The notes under the pieces were generated by a model that was not told where the DNA came from, did not search any database, and saw only the letters and a list, made by a program, of their open reading frames with translations. Below, piece by piece: positions 55,576 to 62,784 of a stretch of 64,000 nucleotides of DNA. The DNA lies in IMG/VR virus record IMGVR_UViG_3300037297_000178, positions 97,984 through 161,983 of that record, one strand, 5' to 3'. The translations under genes and the position numbers were made by a program. Source of the stretch: a virus. Each line of letters starts with the position of its first letter. The stretch's first letter is position 1.

Positions 55576-55841
55576 GGACTGACGAAAGGCTCGAGCAGGC
55601 GCGAGAACTGATACTGCGAACGAGGCGCGAAGGCGAGTTCATACCGGACGACCGGATTGAAGAACTCATGGCGCTCGAGGACGCGTTCTTGATACTATGC
55701 CTCAATCAGGGGTTTGACCTTGCAGACCGCGAGGTGATTCGCTCGTTGACTCAGTCTCTTGCGACGGCATACCGGCTCGGGGTCGAAGACCGGGGTGACA
55801 TCCCGTCTGCTTTCGACGAGGAGTTTGATGGCCGCTTATGA
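55572..55841 (+). CDS. Hypothetical helical protein (89 aa)
   Basis: Start MRTDERLEQARELIL at 55572, inside the previous stop region. All-helical and acidic. Coupled to the transglycosylase-like gene downstream. Confidence 0.55.
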   Translation: MRTDERLEQARELILRTRREGEFIPDDRIEELMALEDAFLILCLNQGFDLADREVIRSLTQSLATAYRLGVEDRGDIPSAFDEEFDGRL

Positions 55842-56635
55842 TGTTGCTGATACCAGGGAACGCAGCGACGATAGCGGCTGAGGCGAGGCTCGACCGACGC
55901 TTCACCGGTTTTCTGCTTACCACGAAGAACACTCAAATAACAACCGGTTTGTTCGGGATGCGCTACGGTGTTGACAACGAGTGTTATTCCCTGGGACCGG
56001 CGTTCGACCAGGACCGCTTCTTGCGGGCGCTCGAGCGAATAGCTGAGACGCATGGTACAGAAGAGTGCGTCTTTGTAACTGCGCCCGACGTTGTCGGCGA
56101 TGCTCAGGCAACGCTTGAGAGGGCTGAGGAGTGGCTCCCTCTTGTTCGTTCGCTCGGCTTCCCGGCGGCCCTTGCGGCACAGGACGGCCTCGAACGCGAG
56201 CGCATCCCCTGGGCAGAGTTTGACGCCATCTTCGTGGGCGGTACGACTGAATGGAAGCTCGGCGAAGCGTGCGCGACAATCATGGCCGACGCACGCTCGC
56301 GCGGGAAGTGGCTTCACGTCGGACGCGTCAACTCTGAAAAGAGGTGGGACGAACTCCTCGTGAAGCCTGACAGCGTCGACGGCACAAAGTTCCTGTACTC
56401 ACGTAATGTACGCTGGTGGGTCAGGAACCGGCAGACCGACTTGCACCAGAAGCGCCTCCCTTTAGCGCTAAGGGACGACCCCGACCTGCTCGAGATGATG
56501 CTCAAATATTACGAGTATTTCGACTGTGACCTGCTCGAGGGAGTGCCCGACATCGACTGTATCATGGACGGGGACGGGAAGATTGACCGGGGAACGATGT
56601 ACCACATACTTGCAGAATACGGAGGTGTCCTATGA
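55838..56635 (+). CDS. TGT/DpdA-like transglycosylase-fold protein (265 aa)
   Basis: The tRNA-guanine transglycosylase superfamily swaps guanine for a 7-deazaguanine; phage DpdA proteins do this in DNA. Segments matching that layout: FVTAPDVVGDAQATLERAEEW (split here as APDVVGD, TLERAEEW; about 78-100), PAALAAQDGL near 108-117, FDAIFVGGTTEWKLG near 127-141 and GKWLHVGRVNSEKRW near 153-168. The catalytic Asp candidates are in APDVVGD and VGG regions. It is shorter than tRNA TGT. Its neighbour is a 7-deazaguanine transporter homologue, which supports the call. One TTAGCGCTAA occurs at 56462. Confidence 0.65.
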   Translation: MMLLIPGNAATIAAEARLDRRFTGFLLTTKNTQITTGLFGMRYGVDNECYSLGPAFDQDRFLRALERIAETHGTEECVFVTAPDVVGDAQATLERAEEWLPLVRSLGFPAALAAQDGLERERIPWAEFDAIFVGGTTEWKLGEACATIMADARSRGKWLHVGRVNSEKRWDELLVKPDSVDGTKFLYSRNVRWWVRNRQTDLHQKRLPLALRDDPDLLEMMLKYYEYFDCDLLEGVPDIDCIMDGDGKIDRGTMYHILAEYGGVL

Positions 56636-57141
56636 TAGATGACATTAAGCGGTTGAGGGTTGTCCTTTACGTGCTGATGTATCTGACTGCGATTGTGTGC
56701 GCGAACCTTGCAGTGACGGCGTGGGGGCCAGAGGTGGCTATTGTGACGGCGTTCTTTTTCATCGGCCTGGACCTCACCTCGAGAGACGCGCTCCATGACC
56801 TGTGGCACGGGCGCTCGCTGTGGCTGAAGATGGGGGCGCTGATACTGACCGGTTCGCTGTTGTCGTGGGTGCTCAACAGGAACGCAGGAAGAGTGGCGGT
56901 TGCGAGCTTCGCCTCGTTCGCGCTTTCCGGGACGGCTGACGCCGTCGCCTACACCTACCTGCGCCGGTACGCGCGACTGTTACGCGTGAACGGCTCGAAC
57001 GTCGTGGGGGCCGCCGCCGACAGCGTCGCCTTCCCGACTCTCGCGTTCGGCTCGTTTCTGCCGTTCATTATCCTGGGCCAGTTTGCTGCGAAGGTGCTCG
57101 GCGGTTTCTTCTGGAGCCTGTTTCTCAATGACGTTAGCTGA
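56632..57141 (+). CDS. VUT/YhhQ-family 7-deazaguanine (preQ0/preQ1) transporter
   Basis: YhhQ-type proteins import queuosine precursors. Features: ANLAVTAWGPEVAIVTAFFF (24-43), IGLDLTSRDALHDLW near 44-58 (the family signature), SFASFALSGTADAVAYTYL near 95-113, RVNGSNVVGAAADSVAFPTL near 121-140 and ILGQFAAKVLGGFFW near 148-162. About five or six transmembrane helices. The length of 169 aa is near the usual 170-220. Four-base overlap with the transglycosylase-like gene strongly suggests a shared pathway for base modification. Confidence 0.82.
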   Translation: MIDDIKRLRVVLYVLMYLTAIVCANLAVTAWGPEVAIVTAFFFIGLDLTSRDALHDLWHGRSLWLKMGALILTGSLLSWVLNRNAGRVAVASFASFALSGTADAVAYTYLRRYARLLRVNGSNVVGAAADSVAFPTLAFGSFLPFIILGQFAAKVLGGFFWSLFLNDVS

Positions 57142-57622
57142 CGCGCTCGTTTCGGTCGGAGGCCCCCACCTGGGCGCAGTGGGCACGATGATGGGACGGG
57201 CTGAGGATGTAATTGAGCAGTACAAGAAGAAGTTTCCCTTGCGCGACGAGGTACACTGGTGCTTCGGGGTGCTCAACTGCCCCGTATGCCTGTATGGTCT
57301 CGACCTGCGCCTGTACGACCATCACGCTGGTGAACTGATTGAGCGCGTGTTAGCCGGACAGGACACGAGGCCCGCGACAGACGCCGAACTTATCGCCCAT
57401 CTTGCAGCAATGGCTGCAAAGTCGCCTCTCCGACCTGCCGCTGTTTGTCTGTACACGCGGCTGTTCAAGCGCGTGTTCCCGCACGTGAAACTTGACGAAT
57501 ACGACATGAGCCTGTACGACCGGGACGCCGACGAACTCGACGCGCTGATGAGGTCAAAGCTCGCCTGGGCCGAGCGCGTGTTCGACCGCGACAAATACCC
57601 CCGTGACGAAATCCTTACTTGA
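57128..57622 (+). CDS. Hypothetical protein with internal repeat (164 aa)
   Basis: Start MTLADALVSVGG at 57128. Two related units: LDLRLYDHHAGELIERVLAG and YDMSLYDRDADELDALMRSK, each after a hydrophobic stretch with VFP/CPVC. No family recognised. Follows the transporter and may belong to the same pathway. Confidence 0.55.
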   Translation: MTLADALVSVGGPHLGAVGTMMGRAEDVIEQYKKKFPLRDEVHWCFGVLNCPVCLYGLDLRLYDHHAGELIERVLAGQDTRPATDAELIAHLAAMAAKSPLRPAAVCLYTRLFKRVFPHVKLDEYDMSLYDRDADELDALMRSKLAWAERVFDRDKYPRDEILT

Positions 57623-57647
57623 CAACGCAGCCGGGTAGATGTATAAT
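57619..57647 (+). promoter_or_regulatory. Promoter of gene at 57674
   Basis: TTGACA (57619-57624), 17 bases, TATAAT (57642-57647), then CAGAGTAAAGGAG. Confidence 0.93.
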
Positions 57648-57673
57648 TGTCTTATCAGAGTAAAGGAGAGACC

Positions 57674-57949
57674 ATGTTGACTGACCCGAAGTTCCTGTAC
57701 GAACAACTGAGAGAAGCAGACCTCACGACCGCAGCCTTCAAGAGGCGCATTGTCGACCACCTCGTGTCGAAGGGCCTCGTGGCCGAACAGCGAGGTTTGA
57801 ACGTGCTCGTGAGGGGCGCGACGGTCCAGGCCGTTAAAGATGCAATGCCCCACACAGGCGACGTGATTGTCACGTTCACGGCTGAGGCCGGTAACGTGTG
57901 GCTTACCGGATGGAAAAGAGGCGGGTTGAACCCCGCAATGTACGAGTAA
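57674..57949 (+). CDS. Hypothetical protein (91 aa)
   Basis: Start MLTDPKFLYEQLREADL at 57674. Helical first half (TTAAFKRRIVDHLVSKGLV, like a winged-helix segment) and strands after (DVIVTFTAEAGNVWLTG). No family recognised. Confidence 0.6.
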   Translation: MLTDPKFLYEQLREADLTTAAFKRRIVDHLVSKGLVAEQRGLNVLVRGATVQAVKDAMPHTGDVIVTFTAEAGNVWLTGWKRGGLNPAMYE

Positions 57950-57960
57950 AGGAGACGATT

Positions 57961-58305
57961 ATGTTTGACGACGTTCAATCAGAGCGAGTGGAAATGTTCG
58001 AGAAATTCCTTCAAGGCGAGGCTGAAGACGCGAGGCGAATTGAGGCCGAAGCAGCCGAGTACGAGAAACAGTGGCCGAATCACTGCCGGACGTGTGGCGG
58101 TTGGGGCGAGCACCGACACTCGTTCGACCCCTCCCCGGACGGTGTCTCACTCGGAGCCGGTTCGATGGAAGACGCCGTCCCATGCCCGGACTGCGCCGAA
58201 AAGGGACTGTGCCCGAGGTGTATGCACATCGTCGAACCGGACGAGATTTTCTGCCCGTCCTGTGGCTGCGACCAGGAACGACCCGAAGGGAAACCCACCT
58301 ACTGA
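57961..58305 (+). CDS. DnaJ-like zinc-motif protein (114 aa)
   Basis: ATG 57961 behind GTAAAGGAGACGATT. Cys set: CRTCGGWGEHRH, then VPCPDCAEKGLCPRCMH and FCPSCGCD. The same order CxxCxGxG...PCPxCxxxxxCPRC...CxCG occurs in the genes at 60838 (twice) and 61982, so it is a shared module. DnaJ-type sites bind two zinc ions. The N-terminus is an acidic helix. Confidence 0.65.
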   Translation: MFDDVQSERVEMFEKFLQGEAEDARRIEAEAAEYEKQWPNHCRTCGGWGEHRHSFDPSPDGVSLGAGSMEDAVPCPDCAEKGLCPRCMHIVEPDEIFCPSCGCDQERPEGKPTY

Positions 58306-58307
58306 GC

Positions 58308-58327
58308 GCGAAAGCGCTCTTTTTTTT
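58308..58327 (+). terminator. Intrinsic terminator
   Basis: AGCGC-GAAA-GCGCT then CTTTTTTTT. Confidence 0.88.
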
Positions 58328-58334
58328 CGTATTA

Positions 58335-58437
58335 TTTGTTATAAAACTGTGATAACATGTAGTGATAATTTGACGTATATTTGCTTGACAAGTATACCGT
58401 TTCATGCTATAATAGTATCAGAGTTAAGGATAAAAAA
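58335..58437 (+). repeat. Duplicated promoter block, copy 2
   Basis: Near-identical, in opposite orientation, to 24732-24833. Includes two GTGATAA repeats, the -35, the -10 and the leader. Confidence 0.9.
58385..58413 (+). promoter_or_regulatory. Promoter of gene at 58463
   Basis: TTGACA (58385-58390), 17 bases, TATAAT (58408-58413). Confidence 0.93.
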
Positions 58438-58462
58438 CACGAGAGTAAAGGAGAGACAGGAA

Positions 58463-58813
58463 ATGATAAAGATACAGATAGAAGGGATAAACACCGAAGA
58501 GAACCGCTCCGACAAGATAGGCATAGAGGTCGATGGTGAGAGCTTCCGCAGCTTCATAGACTTCATAAAAGAGACCTTCGACGCCAGCTTCGACTGGACC
58601 ACGAAAGTCTGGACCGTCAAGAACCCCGAAGGCCGCCGAAACATAAGCGGGTTCTTTAGCACCATAAAGGCTTTCGTTGAGAAGAACGGCATAAGCCACA
58701 AGATAGACACCGGTTCTGAGTGGGACCGGATAAAGCCCGAAGCCCCGATATTCGCCGCCTTCGGGACCGGCAGCCGCCGAAGCCACGCCTTCAGGAAGGC
58801 GGGCGGCATATAG
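58463..58813 (+). CDS. Leucine-free hypothetical protein (116 aa)
   Basis: ATG 58463 behind AAAGGAGAGACAGGAA. The translation has no Leu, Tyr or Cys at all, and all Ile codons I read are ATA; Ser is mostly AGC. Neighbours use Leu freely. Alpha/beta sequence (FRSFIDFIKETFDASFDW, KVWTV). The segment WTTKVWTVKN resembles MKFWTVRIT in the next gene, suggesting a distant pair. Strong promoter and terminator of its own. Confidence 0.65.
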   Translation: MIKIQIEGINTEENRSDKIGIEVDGESFRSFIDFIKETFDASFDWTTKVWTVKNPEGRRNISGFFSTIKAFVEKNGISHKIDTGSEWDRIKPEAPIFAAFGTGSRRSHAFRKAGGI

Positions 58814-58838
58814 AAAAAAGCCCCTTCGGGGGCTTTTT
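58814..58838 (+). terminator. Intrinsic terminator
   Basis: AAAAAAGCCCC-TTCG-GGGGCTTTTT. Confidence 0.9.
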
Positions 58839-58845
58839 AATTTGC

Positions 58846-58874
58846 TTGACAAGTAAACCGGGCGATGGTATAAT
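58846..58874 (+). promoter_or_regulatory. Promoter of gene at 58918
   Basis: TTGACA (58846-58851), 17 bases, TATAAT (58869-58874), leader with GAGAGTAAAGGAG. Confidence 0.93.
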
Positions 58875-58917
58875 AGGTACATCGGAATTAAGGAACACGA
58901 GAGTAAAGGAGACAGAA

Positions 58918-59346
58918 ATGACAGCAGTGATAAGTGTACGAATAAAGAATCACCTCGTTAAAGTGGAAGGCGACGTGTTCGCTGACGTGCTCGCGTTTGT
59001 GAAGTCGCTCGACAAGGCGTCAGAAGGGCGTCCGATAGGTGACGGGAAGTGGAAGAGCGTCACACCTGCCCCGTCCTTCAACAGCGTGATGAAGTTCTGG
59101 ACTGTGAGAATTACAGAGCGCGAGTTCGAGGAGTTCGTGAAGGACAGCGGGTTTGCCTTCACGATGGTCGAAGAGGGTGACACGACCGTGTTCGATGCGT
59201 TCGCAGCGATGACCTCGACCTTCAAAACGTGGAAGCCTTCAGGCGGCCCGGCCCGCGACGCAATGCTTCGAGCACAGCGGATAGTCAACGCGAACGGCGG
59301 TCTCTCGAAGGCCCGCGACATAGCACGCGAAACCTTCAACTTCTAA
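58918..59346 (+). CDS. Hypothetical protein (142 aa)
   Basis: ATG 58918 in the conserved leader context; the longer frame covers the promoter and is not used. Related in layout to the preceding gene (strands, FVKSLD helix, KFWTV, FEEFVKDSGFAFTMV). The C-terminal 35 residues are basic (ARDAMLRAQRIVNANGGLSK). Confidence 0.6.
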   Translation: MTAVISVRIKNHLVKVEGDVFADVLAFVKSLDKASEGRPIGDGKWKSVTPAPSFNSVMKFWTVRITEREFEEFVKDSGFAFTMVEEGDTTVFDAFAAMTSTFKTWKPSGGPARDAMLRAQRIVNANGGLSKARDIARETFNF

Positions 59347-59349
59347 ACT

Positions 59350-59376
59350 GAAGCCCCCTTTGGGGGGCTTTTTTGT
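59350..59376 (+). terminator. Intrinsic terminator
   Basis: AAGCCCCC-TTT-GGGGGGCTTTTTT. Confidence 0.9.
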
Positions 59377-59423
59377 TGTTATACTTTGTTATAACTGCTA
59401 CACTATTCTGTTATGAAAAACCC

Positions 59424-59452
59424 TTGACAAGTAAACGGAGCAGGTGTATAAT
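59424..59452 (+). promoter_or_regulatory. Promoter of second long RNA
   Basis: TTGACA (59424-59429), 17 bases, TATAAT (59447-59452). The transcript begins with the AGTATCAG...AGTTAAAAAC leader also found before protein genes. Confidence 0.93.
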
Positions 59453-60037
59453 AGTATCAGAAAGTTAAAAACAGAATATCAGTAACGTTTCGGAGCTTGT
59501 GAGGGCCAGCCTCACCCGCGAGAACAAAAGTGCAGAATAGAGGGTATCGCGGTAGCCTGAAGGCCCTCACAAGCTCCGAAGCGAGAGTGACGGGAAGACA
59601 GCCCGAAGGCCCCCCACAGGGAGGGTCGAGGGTAAGGAAACTCACCTCAGGGAACACCTAATAACGCGAGGCCCTTGAAAGCCCCGCTAGGCCCCGGCCT
59701 TAGAAACCGGGAAACTCGGAAAGCCTGACAGCGAGTACGAGGCCCACATCAAACCTGAAAATCCGAAAGCGGAACGCCGAGATACCTGAGAAGGTTAAGC
59801 GAGCGGCGAAAGTGAATAAGGAGGTGAGGGTCAACCCAAAACAAAAAGAAGGGGGTCGGGAAGCCTGACCAGCGGACCGACCCCCGGTCGAGGCGGGGGC
59901 GCGGACAGTCGCCGATGGGATGACTAACAGCTTGTAAGGCTCGGTCAGAGCCGAATACGGGAACGGATAAAGCCGCCCGACCCATCAAGACCGGGGTATC
60001 CCGGGGTAATACCCGCCTCGACCATCTAGAAAATTAT

Positions 60038-60118
60038 GGGGTCACTGCTAGGGGCAGCCGGTCGAAAAGACGCGAAAGCGTATCGACCGGGCGATGGGTT
60101 CGAAACCCATTGACTCCA
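60038..60118 (+). ncRNA. Anticodon-less tRNA-like domain with G3.U70
   Basis: Acceptor GGGGTCA/TGACTCC with G3.U70 and discriminator A; D-like arm CTGC-TAGGG-GCAG; T arm ATGGG-TTCGAAA-CCCAT. The anticodon arm is replaced by CCGGTCGA/TCGACCGG continued by ACGC-GAAA-GCGT, a 12-bp GNRA-capped helix. A118 is followed by CC but the encoded end is not a full CCA. Alanyl-tRNA synthetase recognises G3.U70, so alanine charging is plausible. Confidence 0.75.
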
Positions 60119-60261
60119 CCTAAACCCTCGAGGGAAGTCGCGCCCCCTCACACGAAAACCTTCACTACCAAGAAGCCCACGTCAAATCGGGGATGAGGAG
60201 AACGAAGGCTCGGACGTGAAATGCCGGTAAGGAGTGGCGAGCGTAACGGAGGGTAAACGAG

Positions 60262-60284
60262 GCGAAAGCCTCAAATTTTTTTGC
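60262..60284 (+). terminator. Terminator of second long RNA
   Basis: GAGGC-GAAA-GCCTC then AAATTTTTTT. Confidence 0.8.
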
Positions 60285-60298
60285 ATAAAGGAGAGCGT

Positions 60299-60841
60299 AT
60301 GTTCGTGAAGTGTTTTGTCTGTGACCTCACACAGGAAATATGTGACAAGGCCCGTGTAGTGTACGACTGTAACCGGGTCGTCGGGATTGAAGAGGGGAAC
60401 GTGCTCGTGTTCCCGCCCGACCAGCGACGGCCTGCCCCATTGAAAGCGCCGGTGTATATCACAGACAGAAGCGTGATATACGGCGTCACCATCGGGGAAC
60501 GGCTCGAGGACAGACCCGTCACGGAGGTGGAGTTTTCGCGTGTCGTTTACGGTATGGGCGGTGTGCTTCATCTTCCGTTTATGCCACATTCAACCGGTAC
60601 GAAGGGGCGGCTCGTGCGGGTCGGCCACAGTTGGGTTTTCGAGCCGGACGTGATTGAGGGTGCTCGCGTATGGGGAGTCGACGACGGCGTGATGCTCGTC
60701 GAGTTCAACAAGGTTGTATTCGGGCATGGTGGTCTCATGCTCGTGAGGAATGACTTCCCGGGCGGCGTTACGTACCCCGCCGGGACGGTCGGGCGGCTTG
60801 AGCGTTGGGGTAACAATTGGTATTTCAGAGGTGATGTATGA
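60299..60841 (+). CDS. Double YG...WYF-module protein (180 aa)
   Basis: ATG 60299 behind AAAGGAGAGCGT. An N-terminal CFVCDLTQEICDKA segment is followed by two module copies: VYGMGGVLHLPF...GTKGRLVRVGHSWVFE and VFGHGGLMLVRN...GTVGRLERWGNNWYF. Strand-rich tandem barrels are likely. Function unknown; the module is confined, in this window, to genes next to the two long-RNA regions. Confidence 0.65.
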   Translation: MFVKCFVCDLTQEICDKARVVYDCNRVVGIEEGNVLVFPPDQRRPAPLKAPVYITDRSVIYGVTIGERLEDRPVTEVEFSRVVYGMGGVLHLPFMPHSTGTKGRLVRVGHSWVFEPDVIEGARVWGVDDGVMLVEFNKVVFGHGGLMLVRNDFPGGVTYPAGTVGRLERWGNNWYFRGDV

Positions 60842-61968
60842 ACGTATTCAAGATGTTGTATCCGAAGCACTGTGAGACATGTAAGGGAACCGGGCAGGTG
60901 GGTGTACGAGGTGAAAGTGGCCTCTTCCCTTGCCCGCACTGTGTCAAGAAAAACGTCTGCCCGAGGTGTGGGGTCGACGGCTTCAATCCCGAGGTGAGGT
61001 GCTGGTGCGGGTTCTTGTATGGCCGGTCTTACGGGGCCATTGAGGCGGGTTATGCTCGCCTCCAGCTACAAGACATTCGCGGGTCGATGCTGAGCAAGTT
61101 TCGCGTCACTTTCGACGGGTTTGCAGTCAAGTACATATCGCTTCATTACCCGTTCGAAGAAGGGAGTGAGTATGACGTTACCCTCGAGAACGGGAACGTG
61201 AGACTTGCGACTGCAACCAGCCTCGTGTACGTGACCGTCCCGGGCGTGATACCAGAGGCAATCGTCTCGTCGGTCGACGGTGACATGGTCACGCTTAGCA
61301 TTGACACCCGTTACGGTTATGAGCACACAGTTGAGGCGTCGACGTGCTCGCGCGTTACGAGCGGGTCAGTCGGTACGCTCCGGCAGGTTGACGGCGAATG
61401 GTACTTTGAACCGCGCCCGATAGACGTGTACGCTGCGCTCTGGCCGAATTACTGTCGGGGCTGTAAGGGGAGCGGTCAGATATGGAACAAGGAGTGCCCT
61501 GACTGTGTCGAGCATGGCTGCTGCCCCAGGTGTGGCGGCTGGCTCACCTCAGACGCACCCGAAGGCGTGAAGTGCTCGTGCGGGCACAAGTGCGGGGTCA
61601 CGCTTCCGAAGACCCACGAGCACTACACGCGCGTGAAGGCGTCCGACCTCAGAACCGAAATGTTCGACTTTCGGGTGATATATGAAGGGAAGGTGGTCAA
61701 GAACGTTGTGCGGGTCGGCGAAAGCATTACAGTCGCGTTCACGAACAATCTCGTTAGGGTGCTCGACCCGCACGAGGTTTTGTTCGTGTCCGACCCGACT
61801 TTTGTACACAATGCCGTCGTGTACGACGAGAGCACCGTCCTGTTTAGCATCGAGACTTACGGGATGGGCGGGGCGATGAATCTCGACGTGTCGGCTTACA
61901 AGCCCGGCACAAGCGGATACCTACGCCCGAAGCCTGACGGCGAATGGTACTTTGTTGAGGCTATTTGA
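60838..61968 (+). CDS. Tandem zinc-motif and YG...WYF-module protein (376 aa)
   Basis: A clear two-fold repeat. Each half has a DnaJ-like zinc motif (CETCKGTGQVG...PCPHCVKKNVCPRC...CWCG at about 13-58; CRGCKGSGQIW...CPDCVEHGCCPRC...CSCG at about 204-245) followed by a strand-rich domain ending in the YG...WYF module (RYGYEHTVEAST...EWYFE and TYGMGGAMNLDV...EWYFV). An internal duplication of a two-domain unit is the simplest explanation. Confidence 0.7.
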   Translation: MNVFKMLYPKHCETCKGTGQVGVRGESGLFPCPHCVKKNVCPRCGVDGFNPEVRCWCGFLYGRSYGAIEAGYARLQLQDIRGSMLSKFRVTFDGFAVKYISLHYPFEEGSEYDVTLENGNVRLATATSLVYVTVPGVIPEAIVSSVDGDMVTLSIDTRYGYEHTVEASTCSRVTSGSVGTLRQVDGEWYFEPRPIDVYAALWPNYCRGCKGSGQIWNKECPDCVEHGCCPRCGGWLTSDAPEGVKCSCGHKCGVTLPKTHEHYTRVKASDLRTEMFDFRVIYEGKVVKNVVRVGESITVAFTNNLVRVLDPHEVLFVSDPTFVHNAVVYDESTVLFSIETYGMGGAMNLDVSAYKPGTSGYLRPKPDGEWYFVEAI

Positions 61969-61981
61969 AAGCGAGGAAACT

Positions 61982-62734
61982 ATGACAGGGCTATCGGTTT
62001 ACCACGAAAAATATACCGTGTACGAAGAGGTGTTCCCGGGTTCGTGCGACTGGTGTAAAGGGAACGGATGGGTTTTCGACCCGAAGTTCCCGTGCGAGGT
62101 GTGCGTGAAGCATGGGCGTTGCCCCAGGTGTATGAGCGACGGGTTCGAGGGAACGTGTTCGGTGTGCTCGTTCGTGCTTGGCGAGTCCGAAGGCGACACA
62201 GGAGAGGACTGTGTCAAGATTCGCGTGCGCGACTTCCGCGAGCGGATGTTCGTGAAGTTCGAAATCGTCCATCACGGGCAATCGGTCAGGGGTGTTGAGG
62301 GCGATACAATCTGTTACCTCAACGGCGAAACGTTCTACTGTGACGTTGACAACGAATACCTGATACTCACACCGGCTCACGAGATTCGCGGTTGCCGCGT
62401 CGGGGAAATCAGCAAGGGCGAAGCAGAAGTTACCTTCTCGCGCGAGATTTACGGGCGCGACGGCGTGCTTCACGTGCGTCCGAAAGACCTCGTTGTCGGC
62501 ATGACCGGCTCCCTCAGATACGACCCGGAAGGCGAGCTTTTCTTTCAGTGGCGCTTCATACCGGACGACAAATACCCCAAGAAGCCCGGCTTTTACTGGG
62601 CAAAGGTGACGGGGAACTGGGAACCGGTGAAGGTGGTCGAGCGCGACGGTTCGCTTCAGGTTGCGACATACGAGCGCCTCGACACGTGGCCGGTCGGAGA
62701 GTACGAGTGGGGCGGTCCGGTCAAGTTGCTGTAA
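61982..62734 (+). CDS. Zinc-motif and YG...WYF-module protein (250 aa)
   Basis: Start MTGLSVYHEKYTV at 61982. One zinc motif (CDWCKGNGWVF...FPCEVCVKHGRCPRC...CSVC) and one module (IYGRDGVLHVRP...GMTGSLRYDPEGELFF), then a C-terminal extension with KKPGFYWAKVTGNWEPVKVV, a segment common in phage proteins. Paralogue of one half of the preceding protein. Confidence 0.65.
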   Translation: MTGLSVYHEKYTVYEEVFPGSCDWCKGNGWVFDPKFPCEVCVKHGRCPRCMSDGFEGTCSVCSFVLGESEGDTGEDCVKIRVRDFRERMFVKFEIVHHGQSVRGVEGDTICYLNGETFYCDVDNEYLILTPAHEIRGCRVGEISKGEAEVTFSREIYGRDGVLHVRPKDLVVGMTGSLRYDPEGELFFQWRFIPDDKYPKKPGFYWAKVTGNWEPVKVVERDGSLQVATYERLDTWPVGEYEWGGPVKLL

Positions 62735-62738
62735 ACAC

Positions 62739-62766
62739 TTGACAAACGCCTGCGTGATGGTATAAT
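62739..62766 (+). promoter_or_regulatory. Promoter of gene at 62785
   Basis: TTGACA (62739-62744), 16 bases, TATAAT (62761-62766). Confidence 0.9.
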
Positions 62767-62784
62767 TCAGTCAAGGAGACATTT

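Larger units (their letters stand above)
59459..60284 (+). ncRNA. Long structured RNA (about 825 nt) with embedded tRNA-like domain
   Basis: No coding frame fits. A perfect 17-bp helix joins 59491-59507 with 59562-59578. GGGGGTCGG (59851-59859) pairs with CCGACCCCC (59877-59885), and GGTCGAGGCGGG (59886-59897) with CCCGCCTCGACC (60012-60023). A tRNA-like domain follows at 60038-60118, and a GNRA-capped terminator ends the transcript at about 60284. A-rich unpaired segments and low T match the RNA at 42.4-44.8 kb, so both may belong to one class, though no long shared primary sequence was seen. Confidence 0.8.
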
